A stretch of DNA of 64,000 bases from Comamonadaceae bacterium (GTDB lineage Bacteria; Pseudomonadota; Gammaproteobacteria; Burkholderiales; Burkholderiaceae_C). Shown piece by piece: positions 8,871-19,970 of the stretch; position 1 is the stretch's first letter; each line of letters starts with the position of its first letter. Position numbers and translations under genes: made by a program. The notes under the pieces were generated by a model, which saw only the letters and a program-made list of their open reading frames with translations, had not been told where the DNA came from and did not search any database. The stretch covers positions 101,859-165,858 of the forward strand of contig JAIXSQ010000012.1 in NCBI GenBank assembly GCA_027484575.1. Direction: 5' to 3'.

Positions 8871-10970
8871 ATGCTCAGCAGGACGTCCCTCCCACTGCCG
8901 CCCGCCGAGGCCGAGAGCGGCGATCCGCTGCAGCGCCTGGTCGAGAACCTGCGGCGCAGCGAGGAGCGGCTGCAGCTCGCGCTGGAAGCCGGGGGGATGG
9001 GCGTGTGGGAGATCGATTTCGGCGAGCGGCGCACCACCTGGTGGCCCGGCATGGAGCGCCTGCACGGCCTGCAGGCCATGCCGCCGGCGCCGGGCCCCGA
9101 GGCCTACCTGGCCACGTACGTGCATGCCGACGACCGCGAGCGGCTGGTGGCGGCCGTGCGCGAGGCGTCGCGCGGCCAGGGCTGGCACCGGGTCGAGTAC
9201 CGGGTGGTGTGGCCGGACGGGCAGGTGCGCTGGCTGGAGGGGCGCGGCCGGGTGCGGCTGGGGCCGGACGGCCGCGCGGTGGCCATCGCGGGGGTGTCGC
9301 TGGACATCACCCTGCGCAAGCAGGGCGAGCAGGACCTGACGTTCCTGGCCGACGCCAGCGCCGAGCTGGCCGGCGCCGGCGACCTGCAGGCCACGCTCGA
9401 CCGGGTGGCACAGCTGGCGGTGCCGCATTTCGCCGACTGGTGCGCGATCGACCTGCTGCAGGAGGACGGCACCCTGCAGCGGGTCGCCGCCGCCCACGTC
9501 GACCCCGACAAGACGCGCATGGCGCACGAGCTGCACCGGCGCTGGCCCCCCGATCCCGACAGCCCGGCGGGGACCTGGTCGGTGCAGCGCAGCGGCCGCG
9601 GCCTGCTGGTGCAGGAGATCACGGCCGAGATGCTCGATGCCGGCACCGCCGACCCGCAGCTGCTGGCGCTGCTGCGCACCCTGGGCCTGCGCTCGTACAT
9701 CGGCGCACCGCTGAATGCGCGCGGGCGCACGCTGGGCGTGCTCACCTTCGTGACCGCGGAGTCCGGCCGGCGCTACGCGGCGCCCGAGCTCGCGCTGGCC
9801 GAGGACCTGGCCCGGCGGGCGGCCGTCGCCATCGACAACGCCCGCCTGCGGGCCGAGCTGGAGGAGGCCAACCGGGCCAAGGACGTGTTCCTGGCCACGC
9901 TCGCGCACGAGCTGCGCAACCCGCTGGCGCCGATCTGGAACGGGCTGTCCATCATCCGGCGCGCCGCCGCCGACCCGCAGCGCATCGGCCAGGTGGCCGG
10001 GATCATCGAGCGGCAGGTCGGGCAGCTGTCGCGGCTGGTGGACGACCTGCTGGATGTCTCGCGCATCGGCCGCGGCAAGATCGAGCTCAAGCAGGAGCCG
10101 GTCAGCCTGGTGCAGGTGGTCGGCGCCGCCGTGGAGATGAGCCGCCCGCACATCGAGGCGGCCCGCCATGCGCTGAGCATCACCTATCCCGACGAACCCG
10201 CCGAGCTGATGGGCGACCCCGCGCGGCTGGCGCAGGTGTTCTCGAACCTGCTGAACAACGCCGCCAAGTACACCCGCCACGGCGGCCGCATCGCGGTGCT
10301 CGTCGAGGTCGACGGCGACAGCCTGCGCGTGCGGGTGCGCGACAACGGCACGGGCATCGCGCCGGAGATGCTGGGCCGGGTGTTCGGCCTGTTCACGCAG
10401 GTGGAGCACCCCAGCGAGCGCCACCAGGGCGGGTTGGGGATCGGGCTGGCGCTGGTCGACGGCCTGGTGCGGCTGCACGGGGGCCGGGTGCAGGCGCACA
10501 GCGAGGGCGTGGACCGCGGCAGCGAGTTCGTGGTGCACCTGCCGCGGCTGCAGCGCGGGCGGCCGCGGCCGGTCGCGGCGCCGGCGGACCGTCCCGCCAG
10601 CGCGCCCGCGCCGGGTGCGCGCCGCATCCTGGTGGTCGACGACAACGAGGATGCGGCCAGCACCCTGGGCGACCTGCTGGCGATGGCCGGCCACGCGGTC
10701 GAGGTGGCCCACGACGGCCGCTCGGCGGTCGAGGCCACCGGCAGCTTCCGTCCCGACGTGGTGCTGCTGGACATCGGCCTGCCGGACATCAGCGGCTACG
10801 AAGTGGCCCGGCGCATCCGCGGGCTGGGCGGCGTGCGCCAGCCGCTGCTGGTGGCGCTGACCGGCTGGGGCCAGGCGCAGGACAAGCAGGCGGCCGCCGA
10901 GGCCGGCTTCGACCTGCACTGGACCAAGCCCGTGGATCCGGCGCGCCTGCAGGACCTGGGCAAGCGCTGA
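8871..10970 (+). CDS. Soluble PAS-GAF hybrid histidine kinase
   Basis: A 699-residue cytoplasmic kinase without transmembrane segments. Order: PAS fold with PAC tail (about residues 30-150, with WRVEYRVVWPDGQVRWLEG-like strands), GAF domain (about 165-320), HisKA with phospho-His in LAHELRNPLAP (about 346), ATPase with FSNLLNNAAKYT and DNGTGIAPEM, and a receiver (from about 583) with VVDDNEDAAS, phospho-acceptor Asp in VLLDIGLPDISG and Lys in WTKPVDP. It probably senses an internal signal such as redox state or light, but no heme or chromophore ligand can be assigned. The ATG at 8871 has no good ribosome site. Two free-standing receiver genes lie 1-2 kb downstream and may take part in a relay. 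Confidence 0.87.
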   Translation: MLSRTSLPLPPAEAESGDPLQRLVENLRRSEERLQLALEAGGMGVWEIDFGERRTTWWPGMERLHGLQAMPPAPGPEAYLATYVHADDRERLVAAVREASRGQGWHRVEYRVVWPDGQVRWLEGRGRVRLGPDGRAVAIAGVSLDITLRKQGEQDLTFLADASAELAGAGDLQATLDRVAQLAVPHFADWCAIDLLQEDGTLQRVAAAHVDPDKTRMAHELHRRWPPDPDSPAGTWSVQRSGRGLLVQEITAEMLDAGTADPQLLALLRTLGLRSYIGAPLNARGRTLGVLTFVTAESGRRYAAPELALAEDLARRAAVAIDNARLRAELEEANRAKDVFLATLAHELRNPLAPIWNGLSIIRRAAADPQRIGQVAGIIERQVGQLSRLVDDLLDVSRIGRGKIELKQEPVSLVQVVGAAVEMSRPHIEAARHALSITYPDEPAELMGDPARLAQVFSNLLNNAAKYTRHGGRIAVLVEVDGDSLRVRVRDNGTGIAPEMLGRVFGLFTQVEHPSERHQGGLGIGLALVDGLVRLHGGRVQAHSEGVDRGSEFVVHLPRLQRGRPRPVAAPADRPASAPAPGARRILVVDDNEDAASTLGDLLAMAGHAVEVAHDGRSAVEATGSFRPDVVLLDIGLPDISGYEVARRIRGLGGVRQPLLVALTGWGQAQDKQAAAEAGFDLHWTKPVDPARLQDLGKR

Positions 10971-10982
10971 GGCCGCGCGGGC

Positions 10983-11018
10983 GCTGTCGGCAGCCTCCGA
11001 CAGCCGCGGGCCCCGCGG
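10983..11018 (+). terminator. Double hairpin after the hybrid kinase
   Basis: GCTGTCGG (10983-10990) pairs perfectly with CCGACAGC (10997-11004), followed directly by CCGCGG-N3-CCGCGG (11004-11018). Neither has a U-tract. It is a likely 3' end or stability structure for the kinase transcript. Confidence 0.4.
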
Positions 11019-11076
11019 TCCCTCAGGACGCGCGGGCCCGCGGCGCCACGATGCCCGCTTTCCAGCGAGGATTGCC

Positions 11077-12084
11077 ATGGACGACAAACCGCGGGCCGGC
11101 GCCGAGGCGACGGCCGAGAAGCAGCGCGCCATCCAGCGCGAGCAGGACCGGCGCGACGCCGACAAGGAAGCGAAGGCGCAGGCCCGGGGTGGCGAGGGCG
11201 GCGGCCCGCAGGCGCCGCAGACCGGCACGCGGCCTCAGCCCGAGGACTTCCCGGCCCAGCACCTGCCCAAGCCGGGCCTGGAGCGCGACATGGCGCTGCG
11301 GCCGCGCTTCGAAGCGCCCGACTACCGGGGCAGCGGCAAGCTGCAGGGCATGGTGGCCCTGGTGACCGGCGGCGACTCGGGCATCGGCCGCGCGGTGGCG
11401 GTGCTGTACGCCCGCGAGGGTGCCGACGTGGCCATCGTCTACCTGGCCTCGCATGCCGACGCGCAGGAGACCGCGCGCTGCATCGAGCAGGAGGGGCGGC
11501 GCTGCCTGCTGGTGCCCGGCGACGTGAAGGACACCGCGTTCTGCAACGAGGCCGTCGCCCGCACGGTGCGTGAACTCGGCAAGCTGGACATCCTGGTGAA
11601 CAACGCCGCCTTCCAGGAGCATGCCGATGCGCTGGAGGACCTGACGGACGAGCGCATCCTGGAGACCTTCGACACCAACATCGTCGGCTACATGCGCATG
11701 GCCCGCGCGGCGCTGCCGCACCTGAAGGCAGGCGGCTCGATCATCAACACCGGCTCGGTCACGGGCCTGCGCGGGAGCGGCTCGCTGCTGGACTACTCGG
11801 CCACCAAGGGCGCGATCCACGCCTTCACCATGTCGCTGGCCTCGAGCGTGATCGCGCGCGGGATCCGGGTGAACGCGGTGGCGCCGGGGCCGGTGTGGAC
11901 GCCGCTGAACCCGGCCGACCAGACGGCCGACAAGGTGGCCGAATTCGGCAAGTCCACCGACTTCAAGCGGCCGGCCCAGCCCGAGGAACTCTCGCCGGCC
12001 TACGTGTTCCTGGCGGCGCCGTCCTGCGCCAGCTACATCACCGGCATCGTGCTGCCGGTCACCGGATCGGTCGGCGCCTCGTGA
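11077..12084 (+). CDS. SDR oxidoreductase, YghA/general-stress type
   Basis: A 335-residue NAD(P)-dependent short-chain dehydrogenase. Residues 1-60 are a charged, disordered tail rich in Lys, Glu, Gln and Arg. The Rossmann glycine motif TGGDSGIG is at about 96-103, NNAAFQ marks strand 4, and the catalytic YxxxK is YSATK at about 239-243 with a Ser in INTGSVTG. The long N-tail plus this core is typical of the YghA/YdaD subgroup, often annotated as general stress proteins of unknown substrate. It ends 19 bases from a convergent receiver gene. The true substrate is unknown. Confidence 0.87.
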   Translation: MDDKPRAGAEATAEKQRAIQREQDRRDADKEAKAQARGGEGGGPQAPQTGTRPQPEDFPAQHLPKPGLERDMALRPRFEAPDYRGSGKLQGMVALVTGGDSGIGRAVAVLYAREGADVAIVYLASHADAQETARCIEQEGRRCLLVPGDVKDTAFCNEAVARTVRELGKLDILVNNAAFQEHADALEDLTDERILETFDTNIVGYMRMARAALPHLKAGGSIINTGSVTGLRGSGSLLDYSATKGAIHAFTMSLASSVIARGIRVNAVAPGPVWTPLNPADQTADKVAEFGKSTDFKRPAQPEELSPAYVFLAAPSCASYITGIVLPVTGSVGAS

Positions 12085-12103
12085 CGGGTGGGGCGCCCCG
12101 GGC

Positions 12104-12556
12104 TCAGGCGCCCGGCGCCGGCGTGGCCGCCGGCGCCTGCGGCGTGAGCCATTGCTCGCACAGGCCGCGCATGCGCTGGCGCAGTTCGTCGAAGCTGGTG
12201 GCCTTGCGCAGGTAGCCGCTGGCGCCTGCGCCGTAGCTGCGGGCCACGTCCTCCTTCTCGACCGAGGAGGAGTGCACGACCACCGGCAGGCTCGCCGTGC
12301 GCGGATGCGCGCGCAGCGTGCGCAGCACCTCCAGGCCGTCCATGCGCACCATCTTCAGGTCGAGGATGACCAGCCGCGGCTGCATGGCCGGGTCGCGGCC
12401 GGCGTGCAGGCCGCGGCCGATCAGGTAGTCGAGCGCCTGCGCACCTTCACCGAAGGTGAGCACCTGCTCGGGCGGGCAGCAGCCCTCCAGCGCCATGGAG
12501 ATCAACTCCAAGTGGTCGGGGTTGTCGTCGATGACGACGATGGTGGGTTCCCGCAC
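12104..12556 (-). CDS. Free-standing response-regulator receiver (Rcp1-like)
   Basis: A 150-residue receiver domain with no output domain. It has acidic DDNPDH near residues 10-15, phospho-acceptor Asp in LVILDLKMVRMDG, the conserved Ser/Thr region VVVHSSS and Lys in GYLRKATSFDE. The P-D-x-x-E start and the insertion around residues 45-60 resemble the cyanobacterial Rcp1 group, which partners with soluble PAS/GAF kinases. The start is GTG at 12556, chosen for the GGAGG six bases upstream. Being near the PAS-GAF hybrid kinase makes it a candidate phosphate acceptor. Confidence 0.85.
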   Translation of the reverse strand: MREPTIVVIDDNPDHLELISMALEGCCPPEQVLTFGEGAQALDYLIGRGLHAGRDPAMQPRLVILDLKMVRMDGLEVLRTLRAHPRTASLPVVVHSSSVEKEDVARSYGAGASGYLRKATSFDELRQRMRGLCEQWLTPQAPAATPAPGA

Positions 12557-12686
12557 GGGAAGCCTCCTGCAGCACCGGTCGCCAGTGTTCTGGCTGGCCG
12601 GACCCTCCGGTCGATGGTCGCCGGACTCTCCCTGTCACGCCGCCGTTGCCGGACGGCCCCTCTCTCTTGTCCTTCCCCCTGCCCGC

Positions 12687-13139
12687 TCAGCGGGCGACCG
12701 GCCCATCGGGCCGGCCCGCCAGGCGCATGCACCAGTCGAGCAGCGCGTCGGTGTCCACCGACTTGTCGAACACCTCGTCGGCGCCCAGCGCGCGGCACTG
12801 GCCCGCGACCAGACCGCTGGCGGTGGCGGTCAGCACCACCACCTTGCGGCCGGGCGGCCGTGCCTGCAACAGGCGCAGCACCTCCAGCCCCGTGCTGCCC
12901 GCATCCAGCAGCAGGTCGACGATCGCCAGGTCCCAGGCGTTGGCCGGATCGGCCAGCCAGGCCGCGGCCTCGAGGGCGTTGGTGCTCTGCCCGACGGTGG
13001 CGATGCCGGCCAGTTCGGCCAGCGCCTCCGACAGGCTGTCCCGGATGGCGGGATTGTCCTCGACGATGTAAGCCTTCAGCACCACCTGTGAGCTGCCTTG
13101 CACGCCCCGAGGGGGGCTCAAAACGGCGGATGATGGCAT
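12687..13139 (-). CDS. Free-standing response-regulator receiver
   Basis: A second receiver-only protein, up to 150 residues. Acidic VEDNPAIRD, phospho-acceptor Asp in LAIVDLLLDAGS, Thr in VVLTATAS and Lys in EVFDKSVDTD are present. The receiver proper begins at LKAYIVEDNP, so the first 19 residues from the ATG at 13139 may not be made; a GTG at 13082 would give a 131-residue protein. It has no DNA-binding or enzymatic output, and lies downstream of gcvP in the same direction with a GC-rich palindrome between. Its kinase is unknown, but the hybrid kinase 2 kb away is a candidate. Confidence 0.78.
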   Translation of the reverse strand: MPSSAVLSPPRGVQGSSQVVLKAYIVEDNPAIRDSLSEALAELAGIATVGQSTNALEAAAWLADPANAWDLAIVDLLLDAGSTGLEVLRLLQARPPGRKVVVLTATASGLVAGQCRALGADEVFDKSVDTDALLDWCMRLAGRPDGPVAR

Positions 13140-13236
13140 GCCACCGGGGGCCGGGCCATAGGTGAATCACACTTTTTCCGCCCCGGGACCCCACCCGCCC
13201 CGGCAAGTCAGCTGGCGGTCGGCTGACAGTCAGGTT

Positions 13237-13258
13237 GGGGGCCGCGGCCGCGGCCCCC
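13237..13258 (-). terminator. 22-base GC palindrome after gcvP
   Basis: A perfect palindrome of 22 bases starting GGGGGCCGCGG, 10 bases past the gcvP stop. It should end or protect the gcv transcript. It lacks a U-run. Confidence 0.45.
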
Positions 13259-13267
13259 CTGGTGCCC

Positions 13268-16186
<2,919 letters not shown>

Positions 16187-16235
16187 GGGTCGGGCTCCGT
16201 CGTGGTCTGCGGTGCGGCGCGCGGTGCGGGCGGCC

Positions 16236-16610
16236 TCAGGCGTTCTGGGCGAACGCGGTGTAGGCGGTCTCGTCCATCAGCGCGTCGAGGGCCGACGCGT
16301 CGGCCAGGGCGACCTTGAAGAACCAGCCGTTGCCCAGCGGGTCGCTGTTGGCCAGCGACGGGTCGGCGCGCAGCGCCTCGTTGACCTCGGTCACCGTGCC
16401 GTCCAGCGGCATGTAGACGTCGGCGGCGGCCTTGACCGACTCCACCACGCCCGCCACGTCGCCCTTGGCATAGCGCTTGCCCACTTCCGGCAGGTCGACG
16501 TAGACCACGTCGCCCAGCGCATCCTGCGCGTGCACCGTGATGCCCACGACCGCGGCCGTGCCGCCCTCGGTGCGGATCCACTCGTGGTCCTGCGTGTACT
16601 TGACGCTCAT
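16236..16610 (-). CDS. gcvH: Glycine cleavage H protein
   Basis: A 124-residue lipoyl carrier that shuttles the aminomethyl group between GcvP, GcvT and the L-protein (not encoded here). The lipoylated lysine lies in [11 protein letters not shown] (about residue 65), and the start YTQDHEWIR and end W-FKV region match the family. The ATG at 16610 follows an AAGGAG site. It sits between gcvT (25 bases) and gcvP. Confidence 0.97.
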   Translation of the reverse strand: MSVKYTQDHEWIRTEGGTAAVVGITVHAQDALGDVVYVDLPEVGKRYAKGDVAGVVESVKAAADVYMPLDGTVTEVNEALRADPSLANSDPLGNGWFFKVALADASALDALMDETAYTAFAQNA

Positions 16611-16635
16611 CGTCTGTCTCCTTGAAGAAATCGGG

Positions 16636-17817
16636 TCAGGCGCCGCGGGCCGCCCCGGTGGCGGGCGCGGCGGCGGGGGTGGCCGCGCGCACGTAGCGCT
16701 GCGGCACGAAGGGCATGGGCACGACCTGCATGGGCACGGGCTTGCCGCGCACGATCGCCTGCAGCCGGGTGCCGTCGCCGGCGTGGGCCGCGTCGACCCA
16801 GGCCATGGCGATGGGCTGGTCGATGGTGGGGCCGAGCAGGCCGCTGCAGACCTCGCCGACCCGCGCGCCGGCCGCGTCCTGCAGCTCGGTGTGCTCGCGC
16901 ACCGGCACGCGCTCGAGCGCCTGCAGGCCCACGCGGCGGCGGGTCACCGGCACGCTGCCGTCCAGCTGGCCCAGGATGCGGGCCGCCCCGGGAAAGCCGC
17001 CGGCGCGCGCGCCGCCCGTGCGGCGCACCTTCTGGATCGCCCAGGCCAGGCCGGCCTCGACCGGGCTGGTCGCGGTGTCGATGTCGTTGCCGTACAGGCA
17101 CAGCCCGGCCTCCAGCCGCAGCGAGTTGCGCGCGCCCAGGCCGACCGGCAGCACCTCGGGCTGGGCCAGCAGCGCGCGGGCGAAGGCCTCGGCCCGCTCG
17201 CCGGGCAGCGAGATCTCGCAGCCGTCCTCGCCGGTGTAGCCGCTGCGCGTGACGAACAGGCCGGCTCCCTCCCAGGTGAAGGCCGCGCCGTCCATGAACA
17301 CGAGCCGCTCGACGCCCGGCACGAGACGCGCCAGCACCTCGACCGCCCGCGGACCCTGCAGCGCGAGCAGCGCCCGCTCGGGCAGGGGCACGACCTCGCA
17401 GCGATCGCCGATGCGGGCCCGGATGTGGGCGATGTCGGCGTCCTTGCAGGCGCCGTTGACCACCACGAACAGGTCGCCCTCGCGCCGGCACACCATCAGG
17501 TCGTCGAGGATCCCGCCATCGTCGGCCAGCAGCAGGCCGTAGCGCTGCCGCCCGACGGGCAGGCCCACCACGTCGATGGGCACCAGGGTCTCGAAGGCGG
17601 CCGCCGCGTCGGGGCCGACCAGCCGCAGCTGGCCCATGTGCGAGACGTCGAACAGGCCGGCGGCGCCCCGGGTGTGGTGGTGCTCGGCCACGAGTCCCGC
17701 GGGGTACTGCACCGGCATGCTGTAGCCGGCGAAGGGCACCATGCGCGCGCCGAGCTCGCGGTGCAGGGCATGCAGCGGGGTGGTGCGCAGGCCGTCGGGC
17801 GTGGGGGTGGCGGACAA
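16636..17817 (-). CDS. gcvT: Glycine cleavage aminomethyltransferase, T-protein
   Basis: A 393-residue enzyme that transfers the methylene group from aminomethyl-GcvH to tetrahydrofolate and releases ammonia. Marks: [20 protein letters not shown], the catalytic-region DVSHMGQL, the folate-binding YTGEDGCEI and the glycine-rich [20 protein letters not shown]. The codon at 17817 is TTG, preceded by CAGGAGACCCGC, so initiation at a weak codon may keep expression modest. The C-terminus has an Ala-rich tail of about 20 residues. It is the first gene of the operon, directly behind the glycine riboswitch. Confidence 0.96.
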   Translation of the reverse strand: MSATPTPDGLRTTPLHALHRELGARMVPFAGYSMPVQYPAGLVAEHHHTRGAAGLFDVSHMGQLRLVGPDAAAAFETLVPIDVVGLPVGRQRYGLLLADDGGILDDLMVCRREGDLFVVVNGACKDADIAHIRARIGDRCEVVPLPERALLALQGPRAVEVLARLVPGVERLVFMDGAAFTWEGAGLFVTRSGYTGEDGCEISLPGERAEAFARALLAQPEVLPVGLGARNSLRLEAGLCLYGNDIDTATSPVEAGLAWAIQKVRRTGGARAGGFPGAARILGQLDGSVPVTRRRVGLQALERVPVREHTELQDAAGARVGEVCSGLLGPTIDQPIAMAWVDAAHAGDGTRLQAIVRGKPVPMQVVPMPFVPQRYVRAATPAAAPATGAARGA

Positions 17818-17867
17818 GCGGGTCTCCTGCAGGGGCGTGGTCGGGCCATGGCCGTGCCATGGAGTCG

Positions 17868-18064
17868 CCCCTGCTGTCCGCTTTACCTGAGAGATTCACC
17901 CGCGATGGGGCTTGCTCCTTCGGTGGGCGCGGGCCGCGGGCCTGCGCCTCTCTCCAGCAAGGTCACGCCCCTCGCGGGGCGGCCGCCAGTCCTGGGTGCC
18001 TGAGCGTTCGGCTGTGCGCCTGCGCCTTCGGCGGCCTGCACGGGGCAGGCTCTCTCCTGACGAC
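17868..18064 (-). promoter_or_regulatory. Tandem glycine riboswitch of the gcv operon
   Basis: On the minus strand two glycine aptamers follow each other. The first runs from CAGGAGAGAGCC through GCCGAAGGCGC to CTCAGGCA and GACTGG. The second runs from CTGGAGAGAGGCG through CCGAAGGAGCAA to CTCTCAGGTAAAG and GACAG. A short GC linker lies between (about 17960-17984). This is the standard gcvT-motif layout, which turns glycine cleavage on at high glycine. No clear terminator stem follows, so control of translation start at the TTG of gcvT is more likely than transcription termination. Confidence 0.93.
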
Positions 18065-18070
18065 CGGCGG

Positions 18071-18076
18071 ATTGTA
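18071..18076 (-). promoter_or_regulatory. -10 box of the gcv operon
   Basis: TACAAT on the minus strand, 7 bases before the first riboswitch bases, so the transcript should start almost at the aptamer. The -35 region is GC-rich and not recognisable. Confidence 0.5.
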
Positions 18077-18102
18077 GACGGGTGCGGCGGCCCGCCGCCC
18101 GC

Positions 18103-19395
18103 TCACTTGAAGCCGAGCGCGCGGGGCGCCCAGGTGGACAGCGCCGGCACGAAGGTCAGCAGCATCAGCACCACGCCGTGTGCCCACAGGAACGGCATCA
18201 GCTCGCGCGTCAGCGGCCCCAGGGGCACGCGTGCCACGTTGGACGTCACGAACAGCAGCCCGCCCACGGGCGGCGTGATCATGCCCAGCGTCAGGTTGTA
18301 GATCATCACCATCGCGAAGTGCACCGGGTCGATGCCCAGCTTGACGGCCACCGGCGCGAGGATGGGCGCCAGCACCATCACGCCGGGCAGCGGCTCGATG
18401 AAGATGCCGAACAGCAGCAGGAAGACGTTGACCAGCACCAGGAACATCAGCGGCGACAGCTGCATGGAGATGATCCAGTCGGCCAGCGCCTGCGGCACCG
18501 CCTCGATGGTCAGCACCCAGGCGAAGGCGGCCGACAGGCCGATGATGATCAGCACCGAGGCCGACAGCAGCGCCGAGCGCGCCAGGATGTCGGGCAGCGC
18601 GCCCCACTGCAGCGTGCGGTAGACCCACTTGCCGCACACCAGCGCGTAGAACACCGCGACCACCGAGGCCTCGGTGGGCGTGAACCAGCCGGCGCGCATG
18701 CCGCCCAGGATCACCACCGGCAGCAGGATGGCGGGCAGCGCCTTCCAGGTCGTGCGGCCGATCTCGGCCCACGAGGGCAGCTGGCCGTCGCCCTTGTAGT
18801 TGCGCCGGGTCGAGACGCGCCAGTTCACCACGCACATCGCGACCGCGATCAGCACGCCCGGCGTGAAGCCGGCGATGAACAGCGCGCCGACCGAGACGTT
18901 CTCGGCCGCCAGCGCGTAGATGATCATGATGATCGAGGGCGGGATGATCGGCCCGACGATGGCCGTGGCCGCGGTCAGCGCGGCGGCGTACGAGCGGTCG
19001 TAGCCGGCCTTGTCCATCATGCGGATCAGCATCGAGCCCGGGCCGGCCGCATCGGCCAGCGCCGAGCCCGAGATGCCCGAGAAGAAGGTGAGCGACACCA
19101 CGTTGGTGTAGCCCAGGCCGCCGCGCTTGTGGCCCACGAACTGGCCGGCGAACTTCAGCAGCACCTCGGTGAGCGAGCCGCCGCTCATCAGCTCGGCGGC
19201 GAGGATGAAGAACGGCACCGCCATCAGCGGGAAGCTGTCGATGCCGGTGAAGGTCTCCTTGAGCACCACCACCAGCGGGTAGGCGTCGGCGATCAGCAGG
19301 GCGCCGACGGTGGCCAGGGCCAGGGCGAAGGCCACGGGCACGCCGATGGCGAGGAACCCGCAGCCGAGCAGGACGAGGATGAGGCTGGTGCTCAT
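18103..19395 (-). CDS. TRAP transporter large permease (DctM)
   Basis: A 430-residue membrane protein with about 12 helices, the ion-coupled transport subunit of a TRAP system. Marks: GVPVAFALALA in the first helix, FFILAAELMSGGSLTEVLLKFA, SGSALADAAGPGSMLI, and the PIIPPSIIMIIYA motif of helix 5, all typical of DctM. The ATG at 19395 overlaps the stop of the small permease by four bases (ATGA), so the two are coupled. The GC-rich inverted repeat GGCGGC-GG-GCCGCC just after the stop may end the transcript before the gcv promoter. Confidence 0.94.
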   Translation of the reverse strand: MSTSLILVLLGCGFLAIGVPVAFALALATVGALLIADAYPLVVVLKETFTGIDSFPLMAVPFFILAAELMSGGSLTEVLLKFAGQFVGHKRGGLGYTNVVSLTFFSGISGSALADAAGPGSMLIRMMDKAGYDRSYAAALTAATAIVGPIIPPSIIMIIYALAAENVSVGALFIAGFTPGVLIAVAMCVVNWRVSTRRNYKGDGQLPSWAEIGRTTWKALPAILLPVVILGGMRAGWFTPTEASVVAVFYALVCGKWVYRTLQWGALPDILARSALLSASVLIIIGLSAAFAWVLTIEAVPQALADWIISMQLSPLMFLVLVNVFLLLFGIFIEPLPGVMVLAPILAPVAVKLGIDPVHFAMVMIYNLTLGMITPPVGGLLFVTSNVARVPLGPLTRELMPFLWAHGVVLMLLTFVPALSTWAPRALGFK

Positions 19396-19904
19396 AGGGA
19401 GGCGCTCGCGGTGGCGTCGAAGTGGGCGTCGGAGGGGAAGCGGCGTTCGAGGACGTAGTCCTTGATCACCAGCAGCCAGTGCACCGTGAGCAGCACGCCG
19501 CCCACCAGCATGCTGCTGTAGATGTACGAGAACGGGATCTGGGTGGCCGCGGTCAGCTGGTACTGCGTGCGCTCCATGTACTTCCAGCCTTCGTAGACCA
19601 TGAAGCCGAAGAACGCCAGCAGCAGCGTGGCCACCACCGCGCGCACGGCGATGGCCAGCGGGCGCGGCAGGGCGTCCTGCAGGTTCTCCACCGCGATGTG
19701 GCCGCCGTAGCGCAGCACCGGGCCGGCACCCAGGAAGGTCAGCCAGATCATCATGTGCCGTGCCACCTCCTCGGCCCATTCGATGGACTGGCTGGTGGTG
19801 TAGCGCAGCACCACGTTGGTGAAGATGATCACCGCCATGGCCGCCAGCAGGACGATCAGCAGCCAGCGGTTGGCGGCGAGGAACAGGCGTTCGAAGGTCT
19901 TCAC
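19392..19904 (-). CDS. TRAP transporter small permease (DctQ)
   Basis: A 170-residue protein with four membrane helices. The family signature lies in VLRYTTSQSIEWAEEVARHM, followed by the HIAVE motif. It partners with the large permease, which overlaps its end by four bases, and with the binding protein 66 bases upstream. A strong terminator lies between it and the binding-protein gene, so it is probably made in smaller amounts than that protein. Confidence 0.93.
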   Translation of the reverse strand: MKTFERLFLAANRWLLIVLLAAMAVIIFTNVVLRYTTSQSIEWAEEVARHMMIWLTFLGAGPVLRYGGHIAVENLQDALPRPLAIAVRAVVATLLLAFFGFMVYEGWKYMERTQYQLTAATQIPFSYIYSSMLVGGVLLTVHWLLVIKDYVLERRFPSDAHFDATASASL

Positions 19905-19922
19905 GATCTCATCCGTGCAGGG

Positions 19923-19952
19923 AAAAAAAAGACCGCCCGGAACGCGGGCGGC
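19923..19952 (-). terminator. Rho-independent terminator between dctP-like and dctQ-like genes
   Basis: On the minus strand CCGCCCG and CGGGCGG form a 7-bp stem with a 5-base loop, followed by a run of eight T. It lies inside the operon and should lower transcription of the two membrane subunits relative to the binding protein. Confidence 0.8.
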
Positions 19953-19970
19953 CGTTGCCGGGACGGCGCG

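Noticed and set aside
7056..11228. Very long minus-strand open frame (about 1390 codons) across aroC, the MFS gene and the hybrid kinase
   Set aside because: High GC content removes stop codons from antisense frames. Its translation is His/Gln/Arg-rich with no family motifs, while the plus-strand frames have complete domains.
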